This document shows, in pieces, positions 9,992 to 20,969 of a stretch of DNA of 64,000 nt (its first letter is position 1; the number at the start of each line of letters is the position of its first letter). A program made the position numbers and the translations under genes. This DNA comes from Cymbomonas tetramitiformis. Taxonomy: Eukaryota; Chlorophyta; Pyramimonadophyceae; Pyramimonadales; Pyramimonadaceae. The stretch spans positions 1-64,000 of the forward strand of contig LGRX02033462.1 of assembly GCA_001247695.2 (NCBI GenBank), given 5' to 3'. The notes beneath the pieces are model-generated. The model ran no database searches. It was given only the letters and a program-made list of their open reading frames with translations, and was not told where the DNA came from.

Positions 9992-12146
9992 GGTAGCACT
10001 TCAAATTTGTCGCACCGGGTATTTTATTTGTCGTGTCGCAAGACAGATTGGAATTATACCGTGCGACAGAAATGAGCCGGGGGCTCATATCTGTCGCAGG
10101 TGCGACAATCATGAGTACCACGCTCATTTCTGTCGTGAAAATTCACAGAAAATTTCCGAAAATGAAATTAAGCTAGGGGGAACACAAACGAATAGTACCG
10201 CGAATATGACTTGAAAAACAAAATTACTGAACGAGTAGTACCGCGAATATTACATAAAACACAGGTGTATTATACGATCACTTGGGGACATTCATATAGC
10301 ACGGAGCATACATGAGTAGCAAGCAAGCAAGCATTTCAGATGGATAAAGATACTAAGAGAAAAACCGATTACTCTCTTAAAAAATATTAGCATAAATACT
10401 TATTACTACTAGGCTGCTAGTTTCTAATACAAGGATTCAACTACCCGAGGGCGATATGAAAATCTAAACTAGGAAACTAGAGCACAGCGCACGTTCCAAA
10501 ATCTTCAGAACCAAAACGTTTCCTGCAGCACACGAACAGCGAATCAGTCAGGACGTTGGGGATCGAACCCAATACCGACAGCCAACTGCTGTCCGCATTT
10601 CACCCTCGGGTGGGCGTCTACGTACAAAATAGACGTTTTGAAAACAGCAGCGGAACAGTGGGTGGAAAATCTAAAATTCTGAACATCAATAATCGGCGAA
10701 ACCTAAACAGAGCTGGAAGTCACAGGATGCCGCGAGCACTCTGCTGGCGGCATAAAAGGATGCTCGGCGTAAAAAACAAAACCTGCAAAAAACGAAACGC
10801 TGGTTAGTAAAGACGTTGGGAATCGAACCCAACCCGTCGGAGAATCCCGCCGGTCTCCAAGCACCCCTTCAGCTTAGTAGGGCCAGAGGGAAAGATGCCG
10901 CCAGGAACGTTGCTGGCGGCTTCAGAAAAGGCACAGCATGAATTATACACTATGGCCGTTGCTGGCGCCTTCAGAAAAGGCACAGCATAAACCTGCAAAA
11001 AAACAGAGCGCTGCTCAGGAAGGAAGAATTCCTGTTGAAAATTGAACTCAAACCGTCAGGCGGGATGCAAAGACGCCCGACGGCCTCCAATCATCCATGT
11101 ATCGCAGGATGGGCTGCTGGTGGGATGCGGCTCATGTGAGAACATCGCAGGAACGCCCCCCCGCCGGGTTCCACGCATGCACACGAAAACATGGTCGATA
11201 TGAAATATCGCTAAAGAAAAGTAGCGCGCAAAAATCATTAATCAAACAAAAACACAAGCCGCGCGCTGAGACAGCGAGCAGGTAGGCGCAAGATAAGAGC
11301 TTGGAGAAAAATGAAAACGTTGCCGACCAGGATCATACCATATCCACTTTTGTCCGGGGCGCGCCGCCGATAGGAGTGGTGAGATGATCTTGAATGACGA
11401 GATGCGTAAATAATTGTAAATTCCGCATATCTTCGGTGTAAAATATGGAATTGTTACCCGTGTCTCTCGTTGTCGGTTACGACCGAACGGTCGAAACAAT
11501 CCGGGGTAGGACTGCTGAGATCGGTAAACCTGTTATTAGAGCAGTTTTGCGACAAATTCATAATTGTAAATTCCGCATATCTTCGGGGTAAAATATGGAA
11601 TTGTTACCCGTATCTCTCGTTGTCGGTTACGACCGAACGGTCGAAACAATCCAAGGTAGGACTGCTGAGATGCTATCGTATCATGATTGGTCGGTATAAC
11701 GCGAGCGCTCGACACATTCATGGTAGGACTGCTGGCATGGATGGAAAACAGTATATATATCTTCGTGGTATAATTTTGAATTGTTAAACGTTTCTCTCGT
11801 TGTCGGTTACGACCGAACGGTCGAAACAATCCGGGGTAGGACTGCTGAGATGCTATCGTATCATGATTGGCCGGTAAAGCGCGAGCGCTCGACACAATCC
11901 GGGGTAGGACTGCTGACATGGGCAGAAAATTTTCGAAAAATTTCCAACGGCATAATTTTTGAGGGACAGCTCCTGCGGTGTGGCCTGTTGATGTCACTTT
12001 TTTCCAGGAAACCTGTTTCGCTCCTTTAAGGGAAACGAAATGAAAAACAGCATATTTCTGAAAAAGCTGCGAAGCGTCGTTAATATAAACGAATCTTTTG
12101 CGACACGACAAATAAAATACCCCGTGCGACACAAATGAGGGGCTAC
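9992..12146. mobile_element. Non-autonomous Mutator-like element (2,155 bp)
   Basis: It interrupts the gypsy reading frame and is flanked by the 10-bp direct repeat CCACCGTGGA (9982-9991 and 12147-12156). The ends are inverted repeats of about 50 bp: left GGTAGCACTTCAAATTTGTC, right (reverse complement) GTAGCCCCTCATTTGTGTCG. Both then continue into TATTTTATTTGTCGTGTCGC. A 9-11-bp target duplication with long terminal repeats is typical of the Mutator superfamily. No transposase frame is visible, so it would need an enzyme from elsewhere. The interior holds a three-copy repeat (11462-11910) and tRNA-T-arm-like phrases. Confidence 0.85.
11462..11910. repeat. Three interspersed copies of a ~60-bp block inside the Mutator-like element
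   Basis: TCTCTCGTTGTCGGTTACGA followed by CCGAACGGTCGAAACAATCC occurs at about 11462, 11615 and 11793, each followed by GGTAGGACTGCTGA. The CGACCG-AA-CGGTCG core is a small palindrome. Shorter fragments of the block recur between the copies. Confidence 0.9.
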
Positions 12147-12156
12147 CCACCGTGGA

Positions 12157-12643
12157 CTTCTTGGGCTACCGCATCGGTCACAACACCATCGGTGCACAGG
12201 ACATCAAGTGCAAGGTCATCCAAGAGTTGCCCAAGCCCGAGGACAAGACTGGAGTGCGCTCCATTCTCGGGCTCATGAACTACTACGAGGGCTTGGTGGG
12301 TGAGCCCATGGGACCCAACTACTCAGAGATGGCTCGACCACTGAACGACTTGCTCAGGAAGGAAGTGGTGGACGTCAAGGAGGCTTGGGGGAAGGACCAG
12401 GACCGAGCGTTCCAAACACTCAAGGACGCTCTCTGCTCGGGGAGGTGTTTGAAGCCCATCGACTATGGCAAGCCCATCTTCCTCTACACGGACTGGAGCA
12501 ACCATGGCATTGGCGCAGTACTGGGCCAGAAGGATGAACAAGGCGTGGAGCACATCTGCGTGGTGATCAGCCGCTCACTGTCAAAAACTGAGAGACAGTA
12601 TTTGTATGCGAGCTTTCAGAGTGAGATGCTGGCAGTGGTGTAG
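12157..12643 (+). pseudogene. Ty3/gypsy RT C-terminus and RNase H, 3' part
   Basis: It continues the split element with DFLGYRI, RSILGLMNYY, then DYGKPIFLYTDWSNHGIGAV and SFQSEMLAVV. These are the end of the reverse transcriptase (thumb region) and the start of RNase H, with its Asp in TDWS. A TAG at 12641-12643 ends the frame where a Trp is usual. Beyond it no RNase H sequence is recognisable, so the element is truncated. Confidence 0.9.
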
Positions 12644-14055
12644 AGTGGTGGCTTGCATCCATGTGCCATCGCACTACATGACAGACATGACGGAGAGCAG
12701 GGCGCAGTACTTTCGCAAATTGTGTCATGCTGGACGCTTGCATGTAATTGGACATCTGGAGCATGGGCCCATAGGAGGTAGAAGATGTATGTGGGTGATG
12801 GTGTTTCGAAACCCTTTGACGCGAGCAAGGATGCTACGAGGAGGAGAGGCTACTGGAGTGGGTATGTTTACTTTCAACATGGGCAAGTTCGCGCTGGATG
12901 GTGCCACAACAGAAGATACTGAACAAGCTCTTATCTAATGTTTGTGCTACCAGTGGCAGCTACATATGGGGGATGTTGAGAAAAAGAGCTTGCATAGGAA
13001 GTTAAATGTGGTTATCAAAAAATTTTGAACTTTTGTGTGGTTACAGTTGAGAGATTGACTGCGTAGTGACATAAGACAATGCGTATAGTACTGGACTGGT
13101 GCTATAGAGATACTGACAATAAGTAAGGCTATATAGTAGTAGGACTAGATAGTCGCGCTTCGTAGGGACACGTCGTGCATAAGCTCGCGACAACCAGACA
13201 CTGAGCCACTTGCCGAGACCGGCGGTGAGAGGCGTTTCGGGGTAATCAAACCACGAAGGACCCCTTTAGGTTTTGCAGTAGAAGTAGTTTGAGACATGTT
13301 GAAAAAAATGCGGTGCGGTAGTCGGTAAGTTCGACGAGACTGTCGGTGCGGGAAAGCGGTAAGGGTAAATTCGGTGAAGTAGAAGCGGTAAGCCGGTGAA
13401 GTTCGGCGAGACTGTCGGTAGTCGGTACGTTCGACAAGACGGAAATTAGAAGCCCAAAAGAAACAATGCCACCACTGAAGTAGGAAGCCCATAGCCTCAA
13501 AGAAGGTGTGATATCGCGGTCGGTACGGTGAATATATATATAAGCAATGTATATATATATATATATATACTACGGTCAGAGCACAACAGGAAAGCACAGC
13601 CTTTCAGGTGACTAAGATGCATAACATAAAATACTTAGGGTTTTTATGCTTGTGCTCGGACAGTCACAGTGACACTGGCAGATGAATTGTGACACAACTC
13701 TGAGAAGGGGGAAACACAGGAGACACGCCCCCACCTTATGGGGGGGGGTCAGATCTCTCCCTCCGTGATTAACACACACATATGAAGCGTCGTAGAGCGG
13801 GTTTTGATACAGTCATCACTAGTAATTAAATGGGAGATTTGCTGAAAAGAATTTGCGGTCGCGACGCGATAGATTTGATATGGTACCCGCATACACCGTA
13901 GATTTGATAAAAATCGTACCATACACCGTAGACTTGATAAAAATCGTCAAACTCTTGAATAATCTACTTACTTTAGGTATATCACAAAAACTACGAGTGA
14001 AGAGCACTCATAAAATAATGCACACTTCAGACTGCAGTGGCTCGACTGCTTTAGC
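12644..14055. other. No recognisable gene
   Basis: It contains a G/T-biased stretch rich in CGGTAAG and GTCGGTA phrases (13300-13440), a TA microsatellite (13534-13569) and a run of G at 13740. Open frames are short and lack family signatures. Parts may be the 3' tail of the disrupted gypsy element. Confidence 0.45.
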
Positions 14056-16399
14056 TCACTGGAATGTCTTCTTGAAATATGCTCTCAAGATCTTCTTCCG
14101 CTTGATCACCTCATACGTCTTGGAGTCCGGAAATACATCCTTTGCAACCATACGATCTAATAGCTGCACCATCAAACCCCTTGCACCCTTTCATCTCCTT
14201 GGAGAAACCAACCAACTTCTACTTCTATACTTCTAACTGTCCCCTAAAACCTAAAGAGATTCGCACGTCATGTCTTGCAAGTTGGGGGCAGCAAAAACCC
14301 ACAAATCGAGCTAACCCACCTTACTTCCCATCTGGGTGTCATTTGAGCGAACACATCCTTCGAGCAGTGTGTTGAAAGTCGCGGCCGATGGCTGCAGACC
14401 GAAGACTCGCTCCATCTCCGCCACCAAAGCCTCCGACTTGCCCCACTGCGGAGGTGTGCAGGCCATGTACCCTCTGTACAAAACAAGTCCCTGCGTGCCT
14501 CTGAAGTCGATGGCTGCTAGACTCGAAAGTGTAGGGTCGAGAGCACACCATTACCAAGTCCTATGAAGTGAACGTGATCGCGTTGTCCCCGCTTGCTCAT
14601 ATTGTAGACAAAGATTGCCCTCTGCACACACCTTGAAACCTAGTATAATATCTATGCACTCAAGACAACAGGCGAGCAGGTTGATGGGAGTACACACCTT
14701 AGTAAGGTTTCGAAGACGAGCTGCATACGGAAGGTTCACCCAATCTCCCGGCAGGCACACATACGCCAGTGAGTAAGTTTCAACTGTCGCATAGCGGTGA
14801 GTAGCACCAGCAGATACAGACCTATAAATTGTACACCTATGGTGTAGTTCGAGATTCACAAGGGCCCGATGAAGAGAGGCACCTACTCGAGTTACGATGC
14901 GGATCGCAGTGCCGAACACACAGCTGCCGCTTAAAAGAATTGCGTTAGCAAGTAGGGTGGAGTCGCTCGTGAAAATGCGAAGTTAGTGTGACTTTGCCAA
15001 ATTCCTTTAGGTCTCTATGTGTACTTATCTTCCGAGCTAGATTCGACTGTTGAAGCAAGGTTGGCCGCTTCACTTTGGCCATCGTGACCCTGCGATCATA
15101 GGTTTCTCCAGTACTTCCTCAAGCCAGGTGAGGACGTGGAAGTTGCCAATCTTTGGCATAGAACTACTGGTCATATCGAAACGATCTCTTACCAGTGGCC
15201 TTCGTGATCCTGCTGGTTAGTCCCCAGCGTGTGCCTGCCTACAACTCAAGGGAATTGGATGCGTAGTTTCGGAGCGGCTTAGCATGCGTGGCTGAGCTGA
15301 GCCTAAAAAAGAGGTGGCGTCTTACGTGGTCAGGGACTACAACTCTTTGCAAGAATATCTCGTCGTACACCTTCGCAGCCATTTGGATTTGGCCACAGCT
15401 AACACACGCCGCCTGATGGCACACAGAATATCTCAGTGCAGGAACTGAGGGTGGTCGGAACAGCAGGGGAGTGGATGCTGTGACCTCTGGTACTATGGGC
15501 GCGTATCCAACGTAGCACCGGTGAAAAAAGGGGGGCAACGACTCGTTGAATACGTCACGAGCGTTGAAATTCAAACGCCAAGACGTGTACGTTGCAGTGT
15601 GAATTTTCATCTCTATCGTCAAACATACGGGAAAACGCGCATTGGATCTAAGTGCGCTTGAGCTGCGGCGCAAAGCTGTTTTCTTGGAGTGTCTGGCATC
15701 AAGATAATAGCATACAACATCATACAGCCACAAGACAACATCATACACCGAGTTGATGTTTTGTCCCGAATACTGCTGTCATTTCGTATGGTATTCGTTG
15801 TGGAGGCTGCTTGGCTCAAACCGAAACGAAAATACTGTGGCTTCAACGCACCAAGGTGGCAGTGGCAGCCTGGATATCGGGTTGCACGCCCTTAAGGCCC
15901 ATGTCCACGAGAGCTTGAACAGCCTGTGCAACAATCCAACACAGTCTTGAAATGTGATCCTGCTGAGATCTTCCAATGCCACAGTGATTACGTATGGTGA
16001 TTGCCCTATATGTTACGGCGACACTCCGGGCACAATATCGCGAGAACTTAGCGTCAAAATACAATGCGAGATTTCCACCTCATTGGGATTATTAGTCCGT
16101 CCAAACTTGATGATGCGTTTGGTGACGTCTTTCCTGATCTCATCGTCGGTTTTGGACACCTGACCATTTTGGATGCAAAGCCTGCGCGAGACGGCGGGCC
16201 TCTCGGATGGCAGTGTTCGCAGAGTCCTCAAAGATTTCTGGCAAACTTGATGTGCGTGAGTGCGCAGAATCTTAGTGTGATGTGACTTAGACACACAAGT
16301 TTTCGTGGGATGACTTGATGAGCCAAGGACTATCTGGCTGCAACTAGGCGTGTGCCTTAATTCGGGACGGGGACGATTGGCTGCGAGTCTCTGTGCCAT
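14056..16399 (-). CDS. Pentatricopeptide-repeat (PPR) protein, multi-exon
   Basis: A host-type gene missed by simple ORF calling because it is split by introns. The last exon is 14163-14056 (stop TGA at 14056-14058). It joins an exon ending at 14320 through a 156-nt intron with GTGGGT and GTGCAG borders. Across that junction the frame gives a PPR motif of exactly 35 residues, from AATFNTLLEGCV through LLDRMVAKDVFP, followed by DSKTYEVI. Two further PPR-like helices are readable upstream: VQALVDMGLKGVQPDIQAAT (about 15855-15935, followed by a GTGCGT donor) and KVYDEIFLQRVVVPD (about 15340-15400). A frame from ATG 16399 could be the N-terminus, probably with an organelle transit peptide. PPR proteins bind RNA in chloroplasts or mitochondria. 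The 3' exon pair is well supported; the upstream exon borders are not resolved. Confidence 0.75.
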
Positions 16400-17044
16400 G
16401 CTTCTGAAGAATCCGATTTGTTACGATATGGAAAGCAAAGAATTTACAGGGTTTGACTGGTCTCGCAGCAGTGCTACCGAGGTGTTTCTTACACTGGTGT
16501 GTACTCGCCCTATTGAGTCGAATGCAAGACGAAGAGGAGATATGTGCAGCGGAAGGCCTGAATGAGTGATTCCTCGTCCTCGCTCTGATTTTTTTTTGTT
16601 TCCAGGTTGGAAGAGGCAGAGGGCTCTCTCGTTTGCTCTCCGTCGTGATTCCGAGTTTCAGTTTGCAGTTTCACGACAGCGACACTTTTATACAAGACTT
16701 ATCCTGATCTGTGAATAGAGAGGTTCCGCAAGGCTGTGGAGAGTTAAGCGCGGAGAGTCATCGATGATGACAGTCATCGCGCGTAGCTCTCCGCGCTTAA
16801 CTCTCTGCTCGTTTCACGATTTGGCAAAATCGCTTCCGCAGTCATGAACGATGAGGCCCGTCCTTAAATCTGGTTTTGAGATTACGCGAGTCGCGTCGCG
16901 TCGCGTCGCGTCGCATCGCGTCTGACCAGATTTAAGGATGAATAAATCGGCGTACTGCGACTGTGTGCACGACGGCCCATGCGTACGTGGCGTCCAACGT
17001 GGTTACGTTTTATTATATCTGGAATGGGTATAAAAATAAATACA

Positions 17045-17335
17045 CGATTTTCCGAAACGAAAAGGGGGTTGGGTCAGAAAAAAAGTGGGAGAAAGGGGGA
17101 AATAAGCGGGGGGAAGGGGGAAAGGGGGAAATGTGGGGAGGATAAGGGGGGATAAGGGGTTGGAGAAGGGGGAAGGGGGATGCAGGACGGATGAAATCGG
17201 GTTGATAAAGGGGGGAAGGGTAGGGGAGGGGGTATATGGGGTGGGCGGGGGGATAAAAAATTGGGGTTTATGGGGGGGCGGGGCGGTGGGGGGAAAAAAA
17301 AGGCAAGGGGGGACGGCGAAAGGGGGGAGATCGTA
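17045..17335. other. Strand-asymmetric poly-purine, G-run tract
   Basis: The plus strand is nearly all G and A, with dozens of runs of four or more G. Quadruplex or triplex formation is possible. The opposite-strand proline-rich frame is an artefact of composition. Confidence 0.9.
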
Positions 17336-17401
17336 TTTTATACGACGAATTCTATCCAAAGATCTGTGAAGGCGTCGCACCTGCCGACGGAGCGTACACA
17401 T

Positions 17402-17642
17402 CAAGGCTCTATATCGATATTTCCGATAACCGATACTATCGATATATCGTATTTATCGCCGATTATCGGATTGCAATGTCTAACTATCGATTGTGCAGGT
17501 TTTGGTGTTCCATATTTAATTTATAACAAATTACATATAAATGTCCAAGTAATCGATTATTTATCGATTGTGTCAATATCGATACTGTTTTTCGGATATC
17601 GGATTGTATCGATACCGAAAAACCAAACCGATATAGAGCCCG
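17402..17642. mobile_element. hAT-type MITE, innermost level (241 bp)
   Basis: It is flanked by the perfect 8-bp repeat GTACACAT (17394-17401 and 17643-17650). The ends are CAAGGCTCTATATCG and, reverse complemented, CGGGCTCTATATCGG, matching the CARGG-type termini of hAT elements. The interior is dense in ATCGAT and has no frame. It sits inside 16855-17972. Confidence 0.9.
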
Positions 17643-18034
17643 GTACACATGCGTCGCATATCCAAGGAGCGTCCATTTATTTTATCTCTGATTTGATCTG
17701 ACAAACAGCTTTCAAAATTTGCCTACGTGGAACCAAAAAACGCGACGCAAGAGCGTCGCGTCGCGTAGATGTTGGACAAAACATCTCTGCGTGACACAGT
17801 AGCGTGTTTCTGTTACGCAAAAGATGTTTGTCCAAACATCTCCGCGACGCGACGCTCTTGCGTAACCTGTGCGTAGCGTTTTACAGTTTTCCAACCAATC
17901 AAATCGCTGCGATCAAAAGTTACGCGACGCGACGAAATTTTATTTTACCCAAACCAGATTTAAGGACGGGACTGAACGACAAACGACAAACGACGAACGA
18001 CGAATTTGTGATTCTCGATTTCGGTGCTCGTTGA

Positions 18035-18241
18035 GGGTGATTCTATGGTTAGCGCTGTAAAAATTCAAAAAAATTGAGAAAACTGTTACCTCACGGAAAT
18101 TGTTCCGTCGCTTTGTACAAAATCTGTCGTTTTGTACAGTTTTCGAATGTACTTAATATGGAATTTACCACAGGTCCCATGCCATCTTCACTCAAAACGA
18201 CGCACCGTGACGTGACGTGACGCCAAACCATAGAATCACAC
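18035..18241. mobile_element. MITE with ATTCTATGG termini (207 bp)
   Basis: The left end GGGTGATTCTATGGTTAGCG and right end (reverse complement) GTGTGATTCTATGGTTTGGCG are flanked by TGA at 18032-18034 and 18242-18244. Related termini occur around 18817-18890 and at 24615-24632, so this is a small family. Confidence 0.8.
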
Positions 18242-18915
18242 TGAACGTCAATTTTTAATTGACGCTTCCTTGTTTTCTGGAGAAACAGTTCGTCGGCCAC
18301 GCGGGAACGCAGGATCAAATGGAATTCAAGAATATTCCAGATCGATTACATCCAGCCAGTTTCCGATTAGGACGTCTACCTTAGCTCTTCGTCGTTCATC
18401 GGGCGGAGAGTTAAGAGAAGCTTAACAGTGGGGGCAGAGAGTTAAGAAATCGCGGAGAGTTAAGAGTTAAGAAGTATGAACGAGTTATGACGCATGACCA
18501 TCGCGTTCGACGGAATCTATGACACGATATGCCCTTAACTCTCCGCGCTTAACTCTCTGTCCACTTTGCGGAACCTCTCTAATTATAGGGGGTACGTGAA
18601 CGTACAAGTGGGGGAAAATCAATCTCAAATCAGCATACAAAATGTGATGCGGGCAAAGAATTGGTTCTATTATTTTGAATGTTGACAAAATTTTAAAAAG
18701 TTTAGAATGAGTGTCATGCATTATGCAAAGCGAGTGTCATGCATTATTGGTAATTACAAATGAACAGACCCAAACACCTCAATCGTAGATTGACCGGTAT
18801 TAACATATCGCCTCAGTCCGATTCTATGGATTGGTGTCACGTCACGTCACGGTGCGTCGGCCGCGGCCGACTCACGACTGTCACCAGTTTATAGAATGAA
18901 CTTTACTCTCACAAG

Positions 18916-18992
18916 TCAGAGCCTCCGGACGCGGCGATTTTCTCCCGGTTTATCGATTTTTTTTATTTTCTGTGGTAGTCCGGAGGCTCTGA
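18916..18992. repeat. 77-bp foldback
   Basis: TCAGAGCCTCCGGAC and its exact reverse complement GTCCGGAGGCTCTGA enclose a 47-bp loop. It is probably a miniature inverted-repeat element. No target duplication was identified. Confidence 0.85.
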
Positions 18993-19510
18993 TACTATTC
19001 GTAAGAGGCCAAAATGAAGGTGTTCCAAAGGCCTTGAAAATTTCAGCGTTCTGAGAATGGGTTATTCGAAGCAGAAGTTCTGCTTGGAACGGGGCCAAAA
19101 AGTGAACTGGCTCGCCAGGAACGCAGACCAAAGAGTTTCCAGACCAGACTTCTGCAGTCTGCAGATTGACGAATATCAAAAGTGGCATAACTTTTGAACG
19201 CATTTGCCATTTTGGTTGATCCAAAGATCGGTCTTGATTAGATTACCACCCTCGTTTCGAATATGCACATGAAAATGTGGTGTGTGGTACTCATTGTCTA
19301 AGTTTTCTCACACGACCGCGCCTTCTGCTTTTTAAGCTAAAATATTATTTCGCATGATTCACTTCGCAAACCTGCCATGTTTCTACTATCGAACATGTTG
19401 TTACAAACCACTTGGCTCCCACCTTCAGTAATATGCCAACCTCGTGAATGCGTTTGCTTAGCATCCTTCATCATATCAGATTATAAATCAAATACTTTTT
19501 CTTTTGCATC
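18993..19510. other. No recognisable gene
   Basis: Only short open frames; nothing supported. Confidence 0.5.
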
Positions 19511-19879
19511 TGTTTGCATCTAGGCGCTGCTGGCGCCACCCCTACCCCCACGCACCAAAATGCCCGCCACGGGCGGCTCGGTTGTCCAAATCTACTTTTG
19601 AAAAATGCTCCTAACCACTTCATGCAGCCCCCCACACATTCATATGCACAGCTCCACCTGTCTTCGACCCTGTATGAGATCCTGCTGTGTTCAAACCCTG
19701 TTCAGTTGGTCCCCGACAATTTGCATCTAGGCGCTGCTGGCGCCACCCCTACCCCCACGCACCAAAATGCCCGCCACGGGCGGCTCGGTTGCCCAAATCT
19801 ACTTTTGAAAAATGCTCCTAACTCCCCATGCAGCCCCCCACACATTCATATGCACAGCTCCACCTGTCTTCGACCCTGT

Positions 19880-20549
19880 TGGCTACTGCCCGACAGTCCT
19901 TGTGAAAGGACTGGAATCTCGTTCAGTCCTATCACAAGGACCGGACGCGCGGGAATTTTTTTAACCATCCTCTTGATGGTCCTAGTGCCTATCCTCCGGA
20001 TTGTAGTCTCATTGGGACCTAAACTGAGTACCCCTTTGCCCGTTTGCCCAAACAATTTCGCAATTTCATGCTACGTTATCAACATTAAGCATGGGTAGCG
20101 TTAAAAATCACTAAATTCCAACCACACCACAGTGATAGTTTCGGATTTTGTATACCCAGGCAACTTCAACCGATATTTTGAGGGCGAAGATGACCTCCGA
20201 TCATTTTTTTGACAAGACACTGCAGAAAGAGCAGCTCGCGAACTTGACAACACAGGTCTCCGAATTTTCACGGGACCTTCGTGGAGGTAGCTAGCGTGAG
20301 AAACATTTCGGTCCTTGTGGTAGGACTGGCCTTTTTATTTAATTTGAATTAATTTTACCCCCACTTCTTCAGCGCTCACAAGTGCATACCCATATCGAGT
20401 ATATCACCCGGCACATGTTTTTAATAAATATTTGAGCACCCAAGGATGATCTTTAAGCACTCAAACATCAACTACATCGAAAAATCGTGGCGGCTAGCCC
20501 CCTTTTACTTCGGTCCTTGTGGTAGGACTGGAGCGTCGGGCAGTAGCCA
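19880..20549. mobile_element. 670-bp TIR element, member 1
   Basis: The ends are perfectly inverted, TGGCTACTGCCCGAC and its complement with one change, flanked by CTGT (19876-19879 and 20550-20553). Removing it restores the satellite unit. Each end carries a subterminal stem built from GTCCTTGTG phrases. A core block, TTTGACAAGACACTGCAGAA and onward (about 20207-20270), is shared with member 2. No coding capacity. A truncated relative lies at 28340-28502. Confidence 0.85.
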
Positions 20550-20969
20550 CTGTATCAGATCAGTTCCCCGACAATTTGCATCTAGGCGCTGCTGGCGCCA
20601 CCCCTACCCCCACGCACCAAAATGCCCGCCACGGGCGGCTCGGTTGTCCAAATCTACTTTTGAAAAATGCTCCTAACTCCCCATGCAGCCTTCCACACAT
20701 TCATATGCACAGCTCCACCTGTCTTCGACCCTGTATCAGATCAGTTCCCCGACAATTTGCATCTAGGCGCTGCTGGCGCCACCCCTACCCCCACGCACCA
20801 AAATGCCCACCACGGGCGGCTCGGTTGTCCAAATCTACTTTTGAAAAATGCTCCTAACTCCCCATGCAGCCCCCCACACATTCATATGCACAGCTCCACC
20901 TGTCTTCGACCCTGTATCAGATCAGTTCCCCGACAATTTGCATCTAGGCGCTGTTGGCGCCACCCCTAC

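Larger units (their letters stand above)
16855..17972. mobile_element. Nested TIR element, middle level (1,118 bp)
   Basis: The left end GGCCCGTCCTTAAATCTGG and right end (reverse complement) GTCCCGTCCTTAAATCTGG are flanked by TGA at 16852-16854 and 17973-17975. A third copy of the terminus at 16927-16940 makes an 85-bp foldback with GTCGC repeats at the left edge, so a small MITE or a duplicated end is an alternative reading. It lies wholly inside 16717-18580. Confidence 0.7.
16717..18580. mobile_element. Harbinger-type non-autonomous element (1,864 bp), outer level of a nest
   Basis: The terminal inverted repeat AGAGAGGTTCCGCAA is followed on both sides by GGAGAGTTAAGCGCGGAGAG-like sequence. 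It is flanked by the 3-bp duplication AAT (16714-16716 and 18581-18583). The same terminus bounds the complete transposon at 58433-61360, which encodes a DDE transposase and is a plausible source of trans activity. Most of the length is secondary insertions (16855-17972, 18035-18241). No coding capacity of its own. Confidence 0.85.

Noticed and set aside
13145..13597. 150-codon minus frame with Tyr-Ile runs
   Set aside because: Its start is encoded by a TA microsatellite and the rest lacks motifs.
17003..17404. 133-codon minus frame encoding a proline-rich protein
   Set aside because: It is the complement of the G-run tract; composition alone creates it and no homologous motif is present.
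19514..20098. 194-codon plus frame repeating LGAAGATPTPTHQNARHGR
   Set aside because: A translation of the 181-bp satellite; the same peptide recurs because 182- and 181-bp periods preserve frames locally.
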